DNA of 39,194 bases from Qipengyuania algicida (GCF_009828025.1 NZ_WTYA01000015.1:1-39194), one strand, 5' to 3'; shown: positions 25,823 through 34,622, counted from the first letter of the stretch. Made by a program: numbers and translations. Notes: a model not told the origin generated them from the letters alone.

Positions 25823-26629
25823 TTATTCTGCGCCCGGCGGGGGCGCGCCTTCTGCGGGCGCACCGGCGGAAACGCCGCTCTGTTGCGCGAGGAGTTTCTG
25901 CGGATCGACGATTGCATCGACGCCCAGCACACCGGCCATCTGGCGCGAGCGCGACCTGATCGATTCGGCCACATCCTTGTCCTTGGCAATCGCCGCGAAC
26001 ATCTTGCCCGCTTCCTGCTTCTTGCCCTGTTCGAGATAGGCCATGGCAGTCAGTTCGCCTGCGCTGCCGAAATAGGGATTACCCGGAACGGCAAGCTGCG
26101 ACAGCGTGCTGATCACCTTTGACTTGTCCATAGTGTCGAACTGCAAGGTCACCTTACGAACCAGTGCGAGGTCGCGCATGGGTTGCGGAGCCTTGGGATC
26201 GGCGACGATCCCGGCAAGCGTCTTCACCGCCTCGTCGGGCTTGCTGTTTTCGACGGCCAAAGCAGCCGAGAGCAATCTGGCTGTGGAGCGAGCAGCGGGC
26301 GATCCGTCCTTGATGACGGGCGCCAGATCGGCATCCGCCTGCTGCATATTATTGGCCTGCGCCTGGTCGAGCGCAGTCACGATCTGCTCGCTGTTCTTCT
26401 CAAGTTCGACGTTCTGGCGATGTTGCCAGTAGAGATACCCGCCAAAGGCAGCGATGAGCAGCACCACCAATATCGCAATCGGCACCCCGAAACGGCGACC
26501 GAATTCGACCAAATCGTCCTGCCGGACGGCATCGTCGACTTCCCTCAGCAGGGCTTCTTCCTCTGCCGCACGGCGGCGCGCCAGAATATCTTCGCGGGAG
26601 GGGGGCTTGGGTCGGGTCGGCAAGGCCAC
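25823..26629 (-). CDS. YfgM-like single-pass membrane TPR protein
   Basis: The product has 268 residues. A cytosolic basic/acidic N-terminus (ARRRAAEEEALLREVDDAVR) precedes one membrane helix at about 48-68. A periplasmic helical-repeat domain of the tetratricopeptide type follows. The arrangement is that of YfgM, which associates with SecYEG and periplasmic chaperones. The tail is Ala/Gly/Pro-rich. The apparent start is GTG at 26629 with no strong ribosome site, so the exact start is uncertain. It is encoded 27 bases ahead of bamB, the conserved partner order. Confidence 0.87.
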   Translation of the reverse strand: MALPTRPKPPSREDILARRRAAEEEALLREVDDAVRQDDLVEFGRRFGVPIAILVVLLIAAFGGYLYWQHRQNVELEKNSEQIVTALDQAQANNMQQADADLAPVIKDGSPAARSTARLLSAALAVENSKPDEAVKTLAGIVADPKAPQPMRDLALVRKVTLQFDTMDKSKVISTLSQLAVPGNPYFGSAGELTAMAYLEQGKKQEAGKMFAAIAKDKDVAESIRSRSRQMAGVLGVDAIVDPQKLLAQQSGVSAGAPAEGAPPPGAE

Positions 26630-26766
26630 TGGTGGCGGTATCCGTTCTTGGTTGACGATGTGCGCGCGTCTCTAGGCGGACCACCGCGCGAGTTCAATGG
26701 TCTGGCTGCGTTTGGCCTGTGACTGTCCCCATCCGGGTGAACGGGCGATGAAACGCGCTGCGACTG

Positions 26767-27921
26767 CTATCGCACAACGGTCGGCCCGCGATCGATCGCG
26801 CTGCTATAGAGCCGCTTGTATGACGCGATCATGCGCTCACGCGACAGCCGTCCGGCTATCTCCGCGCGATTGGCCTCGCCGACCGACTTGCGCAGACGCT
26901 CATCGAACGACAGCCCGACAAGGGATTGCGCCAGTTCCTCGACATTGCCTTCGGGAAAAACGAAAGCCGCATTATCGGGCGATACAAAGTCCGCTGACGA
27001 ACCGAGCGCAGCACCAGCCAGCGGCACTCCCGATGCGATGATCGACAACAGGCGCGGCGGATAATCGGACGACACAGGCCCGGCCAGCGCGTAGATTTCG
27101 AACAGGCCCAAAACCGCTTCCAGCCGCTCGGGTGCAGGGCGAATATGAACGCGATGATTGATCCCCAGCCGATCGACCTCCTCTTCGACCCGCGCGCGAT
27201 CCGGTCCATCGCCGAGCAGCACCAAGTGCCAATTGTCGGCAAGTTCGGCAAATGCCCGCACCAGCATCGGCAGATTGTTTCGCGGGAGGAATTCACTGCA
27301 ATTCCCGACCCATAGCTCACCCGGTCGCTTGAGCAGACGCGACAAGGCATCACTCTTGGGTGGCTTGCGGCGCTTGGGCGGTTCGATCCCGTCAGGGATA
27401 TGCTTCACACGTCCGATTGGCTGCTGCCAGGCAGTCAGCGCCAGCTCTTCCAGCTCCTCGTTCACGACGACCAGCCCGGCTGCACGGCCCAACCCGATGC
27501 GACGCAGCCAGACCTGCCGCCGCGAGGGCATGTACGGCACACCCTCTGCCCCATCTTCATGATGAATCAGCGGTGGAAGCCCGTGCAGATCGGCGAACAG
27601 CGTGTGCGCAAGGGCAGCGTTCATGGCCCCGCTGCCATAAGTGCATACGAGGTCGTACCCACGCATATCGCGGGCGATCCGCTGCAATTTACCCGGCGTT
27701 GGCGCGCCGCCCATACGGGTGAACCCGACCACGCGCGTGGCGATGATGTCATCGTTTACGCTATCGATCCCGCCGCCGATATTGTCGCCGGAAACGATCG
27801 CATGACCAAAGCCCGACCCGAGTCCGTTGATCACATCGACACTGCGCCGGGCGGCAGAAGTGCGGTCGAAGTTTCCGTGAAGATGGAGGATGCGCTTGGG
27901 CACCACGTGCCGGGCGCTCAC
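26767..27921 (-). CDS. Family 4-type glycosyltransferase
   Basis: The protein has 384 residues and a GT-B fold. The N-terminal half begins KRILHLHGNFDRTS, and the C-terminal half has LVLLGDGPDRARVEEEVDRLGI and YPPRLLSIIASGVPLAG. The acidic pair usually seen in the E-x7-E motif of GT4 enzymes is not obvious in that last segment, so nucleotide-sugar binding may be atypical. It probably adds sugars to a cell-surface polymer or lipid. It starts with GTG within the stop of the upstream hydrolase gene (GTGA overlap), so the two are likely translated together. No other polysaccharide genes are nearby. Confidence 0.85.
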   Translation of the reverse strand: MSARHVVPKRILHLHGNFDRTSAARRSVDVINGLGSGFGHAIVSGDNIGGGIDSVNDDIIATRVVGFTRMGGAPTPGKLQRIARDMRGYDLVCTYGSGAMNAALAHTLFADLHGLPPLIHHEDGAEGVPYMPSRRQVWLRRIGLGRAAGLVVVNEELEELALTAWQQPIGRVKHIPDGIEPPKRRKPPKSDALSRLLKRPGELWVGNCSEFLPRNNLPMLVRAFAELADNWHLVLLGDGPDRARVEEEVDRLGINHRVHIRPAPERLEAVLGLFEIYALAGPVSSDYPPRLLSIIASGVPLAGAALGSSADFVSPDNAAFVFPEGNVEELAQSLVGLSFDERLRKSVGEANRAEIAGRLSRERMIASYKRLYSSAIDRGPTVVR

Positions 27922-28799
27922 GAAACCTCCTGCAGCAGCAGATCGATCGCGACGCGCACTTCCGGTTCGTCGAGCGTCGGAGCGTGGCCAGTGTGTGGAA
28001 CATTTATTACTCGCGCCCGGGGGAGCGCCTGCTGCATCCGTTCGAGTGTCGCTGGTGAAAGGATATTGGACAAGGCACCACGGACCAGAACCGATGGCTT
28101 GTCGGCCAGCGCATCGATCATCGGCCAGAGATCGGGAGCCACACTTTCCTCCGGCGAAGCTGTGGCTTCTGCACTCAGAATCGGCTCGGCGATTTTCATA
28201 TCGTAGTCAAACGCAATCCGCCCATTGCTGCACACTGTCAGCGTCCGCTTGGCCATGGTCAGCCAGTCGTCGAGCGCAAAATTGGGATGCGCTTCGCCGT
28301 GCAGTTCCGCCAGCGCGCGCGCGCCGTGAACCCAGGTCGGGAAATTGCGCCCCTGCCCGACATAGCTGCGAATCCGGTCCAGCCCCTCGTCTTCGACGAC
28401 CGGCCCAACATCGTTGAGCACCACCGCAGCAAACAGCTCCGGCCGCTGGGCGGCGAGCAGCATGATCATCAGCCCGCCCATCGAAGTGCCGATCGCAACC
28501 ACCCGCTCGATGCCTTCCTGCTCGAGCAAACGCGTCAGATCGTCGATATAGTTGGGCAGCGCATAGGTCGCGCTGTCGGAGGAATACTCGCTTTCACCGC
28601 GCCCGCGCATGTCAGGCACGATCACCCGCCAGCCCTGCCCTGCGACATGCGCCGCCAGATCCTCGAAATCGCGCGCGTTGCGCGTCAGGCCATGCAGGCA
28701 CAGCACGGCAGGGCGCATTTCGTCGCCCGGATAATCGCGGAAATGCAGCGTGAGCCCATCTGCACTTTCCCAGCTCTTGTCGGAAAACATCGTATCCAT
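27918..28799 (-). CDS. Alpha/beta hydrolase, canonical acid position is Asn
   Basis: The protein has 293 residues and the alpha/beta-hydrolase fold. The oxyanion-hole motif is LHGLTRN (35-41), the nucleophile Ser106 lies in GTSMGG, and the histidine is His272 (PHTGHAP). At the usual place for the catalytic acid, where family members read SD[IL]LS, this protein has Asn245 (GALSNILSP, codon AAT). The acid may have moved elsewhere, or activity may be reduced. Substrate is unknown. No signal peptide is seen. It overlaps the downstream glycosyltransferase by 4 bases and is divergent from selO. Confidence 0.88.
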   Translation of the reverse strand: MDTMFSDKSWESADGLTLHFRDYPGDEMRPAVLCLHGLTRNARDFEDLAAHVAGQGWRVIVPDMRGRGESEYSSDSATYALPNYIDDLTRLLEQEGIERVVAIGTSMGGLMIMLLAAQRPELFAAVVLNDVGPVVEDEGLDRIRSYVGQGRNFPTWVHGARALAELHGEAHPNFALDDWLTMAKRTLTVCSNGRIAFDYDMKIAEPILSAEATASPEESVAPDLWPMIDALADKPSVLVRGALSNILSPATLERMQQALPRARVINVPHTGHAPTLDEPEVRVAIDLLLQEVS

Positions 28800-28894
28800 G
28801 GGAAAGGGTATCGAACGTCCTGTTTAGTATCGAAGGGAAGCCGACCGGGCCGCGCCCCTTGCGCCATCCGGCTGCGGGCCCCACTATTGACGAC

Positions 28895-30304
28895 ATGCGT
28901 GAAGAACCGCAAGCGGCGAGCTACTGTGCGGATACGCCCATCAGCGCCCTGGCACCATGGCTGGCCGATCCGGTGCGCTCGGCCGGCTTTCCCGAAACGA
29001 AACTGCGCTTCGCCAATCGCCGGTGGGCACCAACAGTAGGGCTCGGCGATTTGCCGGACGATGGCTGGATCGACCATTTCGGGAGATTCGATCCGCTACC
29101 CGCCAACCTGCCCCAACCGTTGGCCTTGCGTTATCACGGTCACCAGTTCCGCGTATACAATCCGGAAATCGGCGACGGGCGTGGCTTCCTATTCGCGCAA
29201 CTGCGCGATGGCGACGGACGACTGCTCGATTTCGGCACCAAGGGCTCGGGTCAAACTCCGTGGAGTCGCGCGGGCGATGGGCGGCTGACGTTGAAGGGCG
29301 CGGTGCGAGAAATCCTCGCGACCGAAATGCTCGAAGCGCTCGGCGTCAACACCTCCAAGACATTCGCCGTGATCGAAACCGGCGAGCAGCTTTGGCGCGG
29401 GGACGAGCCGTCCCCCACCCGCTCTGCAGTTCTGACCCGGTTGAGCCACGGGCATATTCGTATCGGCACTTTCCAGCGGCTGCTTGCGCTCGAGGAGCGC
29501 GATCATATGCAAAAGCTGGTCGATTACTGCCTCGAACAGTTTCCCGGTCCGCCTGTACCAGAGGATGCACCCAGTCGTGACGAACCAGCCGTCCAGCTGA
29601 TGCACCAGCTGGTCGAACGCTTGGCCGATCTGGCAGCCAGCTGGATGATCGCAGGCTTCGTCCATGGCGTGCTCAACACCGACAATATGAACGTCAGCGG
29701 AGAAAGCTTCGACTATGGCCCATGGCGCTTCCTGCCGCGCTGGGATCCGGGTTTCACCGCCGCCTATTTCGACCATGCCGGCCTGTATGCTTTCGGTCGC
29801 CAGCCGGAGGCATTGCACTGGAATTGCGGGCAATTCGCGGTCGCATTACGCTTGTTGTGCGATGCCGCTCCCCTGATTGCCGCGCTTGAACGCTTCGGCC
29901 CGCTCTACATGGCGGCTGTCGGGCGGCGGTGGTGCTGGCGGCTGGGCGTCGAAAGTCTCGGCGCGGAAGCCGACCAGCAGCTCGTTGCCGCGAGCGAGGC
30001 GCAACTCACAGCGTCGCAAGCGCAACCCGACCGTTTCTTTTTCAGCCATCGCGGTGGTCGCAATGCAGAAGGCGCGCTGGCAAAGGCGATTGAAGGGCGT
30101 AAATGCTTGCCGGGCGATCACCCCTATTGGGCCGGCGATGCGCCACAGACGATGCTGATCGAAGAGGTCGAGGCGATCTGGTCCTCTATCGCTGAAACCG
30201 ACGACTGGACCATGCTTGAGTCCAAGATCGAAGCTGTTCGCGCGATGGGTCAGGCACTTGGAAACGCGCCCATACCGGCTGGACAAGCCGAACAGTCGAA
30301 TTGA
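28895..30304 (+). CDS. selO: Protein adenylyltransferase SelO (YdiU)
   Basis: This pseudokinase-fold enzyme of 469 residues transfers AMP to protein side chains, linked to oxidative stress in E. coli and yeast. Conserved parts include RYHGHQF (79-85), GTKGSGQTPWSR (114-125, with the ATP-binding Lys116) and the active-site loop HGVLNTDNMN (257-266). FDYGPW (272-277) holds the metal-binding Asp. The ATG at 28895 (MREEPQAA) is the likely start; upstream in-frame codons begin with TTG. It is followed at 52 bases by astD. The family is certain; the target protein is not known. Confidence 0.95.
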   Translation: MREEPQAASYCADTPISALAPWLADPVRSAGFPETKLRFANRRWAPTVGLGDLPDDGWIDHFGRFDPLPANLPQPLALRYHGHQFRVYNPEIGDGRGFLFAQLRDGDGRLLDFGTKGSGQTPWSRAGDGRLTLKGAVREILATEMLEALGVNTSKTFAVIETGEQLWRGDEPSPTRSAVLTRLSHGHIRIGTFQRLLALEERDHMQKLVDYCLEQFPGPPVPEDAPSRDEPAVQLMHQLVERLADLAASWMIAGFVHGVLNTDNMNVSGESFDYGPWRFLPRWDPGFTAAYFDHAGLYAFGRQPEALHWNCGQFAVALRLLCDAAPLIAALERFGPLYMAAVGRRWCWRLGVESLGAEADQQLVAASEAQLTASQAQPDRFFFSHRGGRNAEGALAKAIEGRKCLPGDHPYWAGDAPQTMLIEEVEAIWSSIAETDDWTMLESKIEAVRAMGQALGNAPIPAGQAEQSN

Positions 30305-30356
30305 CGCCATAGCCGCAAGGCGTCAGAGCAGCGGCGGAAATGCAGGAAATCATAGA

Positions 30357-31769
30357 GTGTCAGAAGAACTAATCTCGATCCAACCCGCAACCGGAGAGGA
30401 ATTGTGGCGCGGCGCGCATGGCAATGTCGATGATCTGGTGAGCCGTGCCCGCGCCGCCGCGCCACGCTGGGCGAATGAACCGCTTGCGCGACGGATGGAA
30501 TTGGTGCGTCGTTTCGCCAACGCGGTGCGCAAACAGGCCGATCCTTTTGCCGAATTGATCGCACGCGAAACCGGCAAGCCCTTGTGGGAAGCACGCACTG
30601 AAGTGGAAGCGGTGATCGGCAAGGTCGAAATCTCGATCAACGCCTATGCCGAGCGGACCGGCAGCAAGAAGCTCGACAGCGCGCTCCAGGGCACCGCATC
30701 GGTCCGCCACAAGCCGCACGGCGTGATGGCTGTGCTCGGCCCCTACAATTTCCCCGCGCACCTGCCCAACGGCCACATCGTCCCCGCCCTGATCGCGGGC
30801 AATACGGTTGTATTCAAACCGAGTGAGAAAACCCCGGCCGTCGGCGAGTTCCTGGTCAAATGCTTCCACACGGCCAAGATTCCTGACGATGTCGTACAAT
30901 GTCTGATCGGCGGGCCTGAAGAAGGCAAGGCGCTGGTCGACCATGAAGATGTGGATGGGGTGCTGTTCACCGGATCGGCGCGTGCGGGCATTGCCATCAA
31001 TCGCAAGCTCGCGACCAACCCCGCCAAGATCGTTGCACTGGAGATGGGCGGCAACAATCCCATTGTGGTGGTCGACACGCCGTTAATCGAGGATGCGGCG
31101 GCACTGATCATCCAGTCCGCTTTCACCACGGCCGGACAACGATGCACTGCGGCGCGGCGGCTGGTCGTCACCGATTCGATGTACGACCATATCGTTCCTG
31201 CGGTGCAAAAGCTTGCCGAGCGCCTGATCGTCGATGAACCCTTCGCCGATCCCCAGCCGTTCATGGGACCCGTGATCGACAATGACACCGCCGATTTGCT
31301 GAGCGAGAGCTTCCTCGCGCTGATGAGCCGGGGCGGCAAGCCGGTCCTGCACATGCGTCGCCCGCATGAGGATCTCCCGTTCCTCATGCCCGGTATGCTT
31401 GATGTGACAGAAATGGACGAACGGCCCGATATCGAACTGTTCGGCCCGTTGCTTCAGGTAATCCGCGTGCCCGATCTCGATGCCGCCATCACCGAAGCGA
31501 ATGCTACTCGATATGGCCTTTCGGCATCGCTGATCGGGGGTTCTCCAGAAGATTACCAGCATTTCTGGAGCAATGTCAGGGCGGGTATCGTCAACTGGAA
31601 CCGGCCTACCAATGGCGCTTCCTCCGCTGCTCCATTCGGAGGTGTCGGTTTGTCCGGCAACCATCGCGCGGCGGCATTTTACGCCGCGGATTACTGTGCA
31701 TACCCGGTCGCCAGCACCCAGGTGGACCAGCCGCGCGCCAATGTTGGGGTCGGCTTGGCGGAAAAGTAA
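30357..31769 (+). CDS. astD: Succinylglutamate-semialdehyde dehydrogenase
   Basis: This NAD-dependent aldehyde dehydrogenase of 470 residues is the AstD type of the arginine succinyltransferase pathway. Catalytic Cys263 is in TAGQRCTAARR, and general base Glu229 is in ALEMGGNNP. The coenzyme loop is FTGSARAG (204-211). GPYNFPAHLPNGH near residue 128 is typical of AstD. Start GTG at 30357 has AGGAAA about 9 nt upstream. The rest of the ast genes are not in the window, so it may serve another semialdehyde or work with genes elsewhere. It is transcribed behind selO. Confidence 0.9.
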   Translation: MSEELISIQPATGEELWRGAHGNVDDLVSRARAAAPRWANEPLARRMELVRRFANAVRKQADPFAELIARETGKPLWEARTEVEAVIGKVEISINAYAERTGSKKLDSALQGTASVRHKPHGVMAVLGPYNFPAHLPNGHIVPALIAGNTVVFKPSEKTPAVGEFLVKCFHTAKIPDDVVQCLIGGPEEGKALVDHEDVDGVLFTGSARAGIAINRKLATNPAKIVALEMGGNNPIVVVDTPLIEDAAALIIQSAFTTAGQRCTAARRLVVTDSMYDHIVPAVQKLAERLIVDEPFADPQPFMGPVIDNDTADLLSESFLALMSRGGKPVLHMRRPHEDLPFLMPGMLDVTEMDERPDIELFGPLLQVIRVPDLDAAITEANATRYGLSASLIGGSPEDYQHFWSNVRAGIVNWNRPTNGASSAAPFGGVGLSGNHRAAAFYAADYCAYPVASTQVDQPRANVGVGLAEK

Positions 31770-31841
31770 CGCGGACAGGTTTGAAGGCGCCGCCCCCGCC
31801 CTTCAGCAAGCGGTGACGACGCCCTCCACGGCTCGGTGGAA

Positions 31842-31871
31842 GCCGCGCTTACGACCGCGGGTGGGCGCGGC
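31842..31871. terminator. Weak hairpin between astD and the glycine-zipper gene
   Basis: GCCGCGC (31842-31848) pairs with GCGCGGC (31865-31871) over a 16-nt loop. It lies between two convergent genes but has no clear T-run, so intrinsic termination is only possible. Confidence 0.3.
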
Positions 31872-31889
31872 CGAAGCTCTTATTTCAGG

Positions 31890-32354
31890 TCAGCGGCAAT
31901 GCACTCCGCTATCGAGGCTCTTGCCGAGCAGTGCGCCAGCCGCGCCGCCGAGAATGGCTCCCAGCGTCCGGTCACCCCGGCGTCCTGCGACTTCGCGGCC
32001 GAGCAATGCGCCGCCAGCGGCGCCGATGATCAGGCCGGTAGTCCCGTTGGACCGGCGGCAATAATACCGGCCATCGTCGCCGCGCCACACGCGCGTGTTG
32101 CGATGGACGGGTTCACCGTAATACGTCTGGCGATAATTGTTGTAATAGCGGCCGCGGTAGTCGTCGCGATCATGGCCGCGTCCGCGATATTCATGGCGAT
32201 GATGGCCGTGACGGCTGTGGTCGAACGTCATCTGGCCATAAGCCGTTGCCTGCGGGGCATATTCGTTGCCGAAACTCTGTGCGGCTACCGGGCTCGCCAG
32301 GGCGAGTCCGCCGGTCGCCAGCGCTAATGCGGCGGTCTTGAGCGAGATAGTCAT
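31890..32354 (-). CDS. Glycine-zipper (2TM) surface-antigen-like protein
   Basis: This exported protein has 154 residues. The signal peptide covers 1-25 (cleavage VAA-QS). A His/Arg/Tyr-rich stretch, about 46-86 (HSRHGHHRHEY), follows. The C-terminal block, 104-147, has two glycine-zipper helices (IGAAGGALLG and LGGAAGALLG) separated by the turn REVAGRRGDRT. This pattern is shared by Rickettsia 17-kDa-antigen-type envelope proteins. It probably sits in the outer membrane or periplasm. No lipobox is present. AAGGAG lies 7 nt before the ATG. It is divergent from rarD; a palindrome in the shared region may be an operator. Confidence 0.85.
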   Translation of the reverse strand: MTISLKTAALALATGGLALASPVAAQSFGNEYAPQATAYGQMTFDHSRHGHHRHEYRGRGHDRDDYRGRYYNNYRQTYYGEPVHRNTRVWRGDDGRYYCRRSNGTTGLIIGAAGGALLGREVAGRRGDRTLGAILGGAAGALLGKSLDSGVHCR

Positions 32355-32439
32355 GGTAGCACTCCTTGATTGCTGTGCTCGTTTGATGGTTCATGTTTAG
32401 AGCATCCAAGCTGAACAGAATGCAACCGGCGGTCAGATT

Positions 32440-32459
32440 ACGGTTTTGCGACAAACCGT
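32440..32459. promoter_or_regulatory. Palindrome between the glycine-zipper gene and rarD
   Basis: ACGGTTT (32440-32446) and AAACCGT (32453-32459) are a perfect 7-bp inverted repeat with a 6-bp spacer, sitting 63 bases before the rarD start. Its form suits a dimeric regulator, but none is identified. Confidence 0.4.
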
Positions 32460-32522
32460 GCTTCTGGATGCGACGAAGCGAGCGCTTGCCCTTGCGATCA
32501 CGAACGAATAGCGGCCTCCGCC

Positions 32523-33446
32523 ATGACGAAGGAGATCCCACACTCCGATCGCGAAGGTCTCGCTTCGGCCATCGGTGCCTATCTCATCTGGGGTTTCCTC
32601 CCGCTTTACCTGATTCTCGTGCGCAGCGTGCCGGCCTTCGAATTCGTCGCGTGGCGAATCATCTGGCTGCTGCCGATCTGTCTCATCATCATTGCCATTC
32701 GTCGCCAGGGGCCCGATCTTCGCGCGGCTCTGACGGACTGGTATATCCTGCGCTGGTTGCTGGGCAGCGCAGCGCTGATTTCGGTGAACTGGTTCGTCTA
32801 TGTCTGGGCGATCCAGCAGGATCAGGTCTATGCCGCCAGCCTCGGCTATTACATCAATCCGCTGGTCAACGTGCTGCTGGGCACGCTCATACTGGGCGAA
32901 CGACTCACCCGCGCGCAATGGGTCGCGGTGGCGCTGGCGTCTTGCGGCGTGGCGGTGCTGGCGGGCGAGGCGATCACCACCTTGTGGATCAGCCTGGCGC
33001 TGGCGCTGAGTTTTGGCACCTATGGCCTGCTGCGCAAGCAGGTTCCGGTGGGCGCTGTTCCCGGCCTCACGATCGAAGCGATGCTGCTGCAGTTACCCTC
33101 TTTCGTGATCGTGCTGTGGTACGGGGCGAACCGGGGTTCGGCGTTCCTTGTCTCACCCGGCCTCAGCGCGTCGATCGTGCTTGGCGGCATCCTTACCGCC
33201 TTGCCTTTGACGATGTTCGCGATCGCGGCGCGCAAACTGCCCTATTCGACGCTCGGCTTTATCCAGTTCCTCGCGCCGACGATCGTGTTCATCCTCGGGC
33301 TGACGGTGTTCCACCAACCCCTGCATCGGGTGCAGGCGATCTCCTTCGGCTTCATCTGGCTGGCCGTGAGCGTGTTCGCCTGGGATCTCGTCAGGCGTTC
33401 GCGAGCCGCCAAGGCAGCGTCCCGCCAGCGTGGAACGGCACTATAG
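32523..33446 (+). CDS. rarD: RarD-type EamA-family permease
   Basis: This ten-helix inner-membrane permease of 307 residues belongs to the drug/metabolite transporter superfamily. The RarD type is recognisable from GAYLIWGFLPLYLILVR, AWRIIWLLP and the strongly conserved NWFVYVWAIQQDQVYAASLG and INPLVNVLLG. The E. coli member was named for chloramphenicol sensitivity, but the natural substrate remains unclear. There is no obvious ribosome site before the ATG at 32523. Its last 56 bases lie on top of the 3' end of pyrC on the opposite strand. Confidence 0.93.
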   Translation: MTKEIPHSDREGLASAIGAYLIWGFLPLYLILVRSVPAFEFVAWRIIWLLPICLIIIAIRRQGPDLRAALTDWYILRWLLGSAALISVNWFVYVWAIQQDQVYAASLGYYINPLVNVLLGTLILGERLTRAQWVAVALASCGVAVLAGEAITTLWISLALALSFGTYGLLRKQVPVGAVPGLTIEAMLLQLPSFVIVLWYGANRGSAFLVSPGLSASIVLGGILTALPLTMFAIAARKLPYSTLGFIQFLAPTIVFILGLTVFHQPLHRVQAISFGFIWLAVSVFAWDLVRRSRAAKAASRQRGTAL

Positions 33447-34428
33447 GCGCTTCGCCGCCACTCACTTCTGCCGCAATCTCCACACCCGTCTTCTCGAGCG
33501 TCACCGTGCCCTCGTTGAGCGGCAGGCCATAGAAACGCGCGCCATGCTCCGAGGCGAAGCCTTCGAAGCGGTCGAGTGCCCCCTTTTCCTCGAACACCGT
33601 CAGATAGCTTTCGAGCGCATAGGGTGCGTTGAAAATGCCCGCGCAGCCGCAGGCCGTTTCCTTGGTGTGCCGATGATGCGGCGCGCTGTCGGTCCCGAGA
33701 AAGAACTTCGCGCTGCCCGAAGTCGCCGCTTGGCGGAGCGCCAGACGATGTTTCTCGCGTTTGGCGACCGGCAGGCAGTACATATGCGGCCTGATCCCGC
33801 CGACCAGCATGGCGTTGCGGTTGATGTGGAGATGCTGCGGCGTGATCGTCGCCGCGACATTCACCCCGGCGCCTTGGACGAATGCCACTGCGTCTTCGGT
33901 TGTGACGTGCTCGAAGATCACTTTCAGCTCCGGCAGGCGCTCGACCAGCGGGGCCATCACCCGCTCGATAAACACCGCCTCACGGTCGAAGATATCGATA
34001 TCGGCTGAAGTCACTTCGCCGTGAACGCACAAAGGCATCCCGATCGCGGCCATTCGCTCCAGCACGCCCATGATATTGGCGACATCGGTCACGCCGCTCG
34101 CCGAATTGGTGGTCGCGCCCGCCGGATAGAGCTTGGCCGCAGTGACGATGCCTCGCTCATGCCCGGCGGCAAGATCGTCAGCACCCGTACTGTCGGTCAG
34201 ATAAAGCGTCATCAACGGCGTGAATGCGCCGCCCTTGGGCACCGCCGCCATGATCCGTTCCCGATAATCCGCCGCCATCGCCGACGTCGTCACTGGCGGG
34301 GCGAGGTTCGGCATCACTATCGCGCGGGCGAATTGGTGGGCGGTGAACGGCACCACCGCGCGCATCGTCGCGCCATCGCGGAAATGGAGATGCATGTCGT
34401 CGGGGCGGCGGATGGTGATTCGGGTCAT
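33391..34428 (-). CDS. pyrC: Dihydroorotase, PyrC type II
   Basis: This 345-residue zinc enzyme closes carbamoyl-aspartate to dihydroorotate in pyrimidine synthesis. All metal-site residues are present: His13 and His15 (DMHLHFRDG), carbamylated Lys99 (AAKLYPAGA), His136 (VHGE), His174 (FEHVTT) and Asp247 (GTDSAPH). They are offset by three from the E. coli numbering. The ATG at 34428 (MTRITIRRPDD) matches family starts; the much longer open frame extending upstream is not used. It overlaps rarD tail to tail by 56 bases. Confidence 0.96.
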   Translation of the reverse strand: MTRITIRRPDDMHLHFRDGATMRAVVPFTAHQFARAIVMPNLAPPVTTSAMAADYRERIMAAVPKGGAFTPLMTLYLTDSTGADDLAAGHERGIVTAAKLYPAGATTNSASGVTDVANIMGVLERMAAIGMPLCVHGEVTSADIDIFDREAVFIERVMAPLVERLPELKVIFEHVTTEDAVAFVQGAGVNVAATITPQHLHINRNAMLVGGIRPHMYCLPVAKREKHRLALRQAATSGSAKFFLGTDSAPHHRHTKETACGCAGIFNAPYALESYLTVFEEKGALDRFEGFASEHGARFYGLPLNEGTVTLEKTGVEIAAEVSGGEAPIVPFHAGGTLPWRLANA

Positions 34429-34439
34429 GTGACGTAAGT

Positions 34440-34579
34440 CTGTCCTACAATCTGGAACACATGGAACAAGGTTCAGGGCGAAAAACGCCATCCTGCAATC
34501 GATGGCATTTTTCGCGGTAAACCGCGCAGTCCGGCGATCATTCCGACCCGCCTTAGACTGTAGGACCGATGTAGGACAG
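34440..34579. repeat. Inverted and direct repeats in the pyrC/ygfZ divergent region
   Basis: CTGTCCTACA (34440-34449) is the exact reverse complement of TGTAGGACAG (34570-34579). A second TGTAGGAC lies at 34559-34566, giving two direct copies 11 bases apart next to ygfZ and one inverted copy next to pyrC. This suggests regulator sites flanking both promoters. Confidence 0.5.
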
Positions 34580-34622
34580 GGGCGCCCTTGACCACGGCGC
34601 CAAATTCCCCAGCTTGAGACCC

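Noticed and set aside
27385..27403. GGTTCGATCCC, a tRNA T-loop-like string
   Set aside because: It lies inside the glycosyltransferase coding sequence, and no acceptor, D-arm or anticodon pairing could be fitted around it.
34454..34467. GAAC-N5-GAAC upstream of pyrC as a LexA box
   Set aside because: The spacing is five rather than seven bases, and pyrC is not an expected SOS gene.
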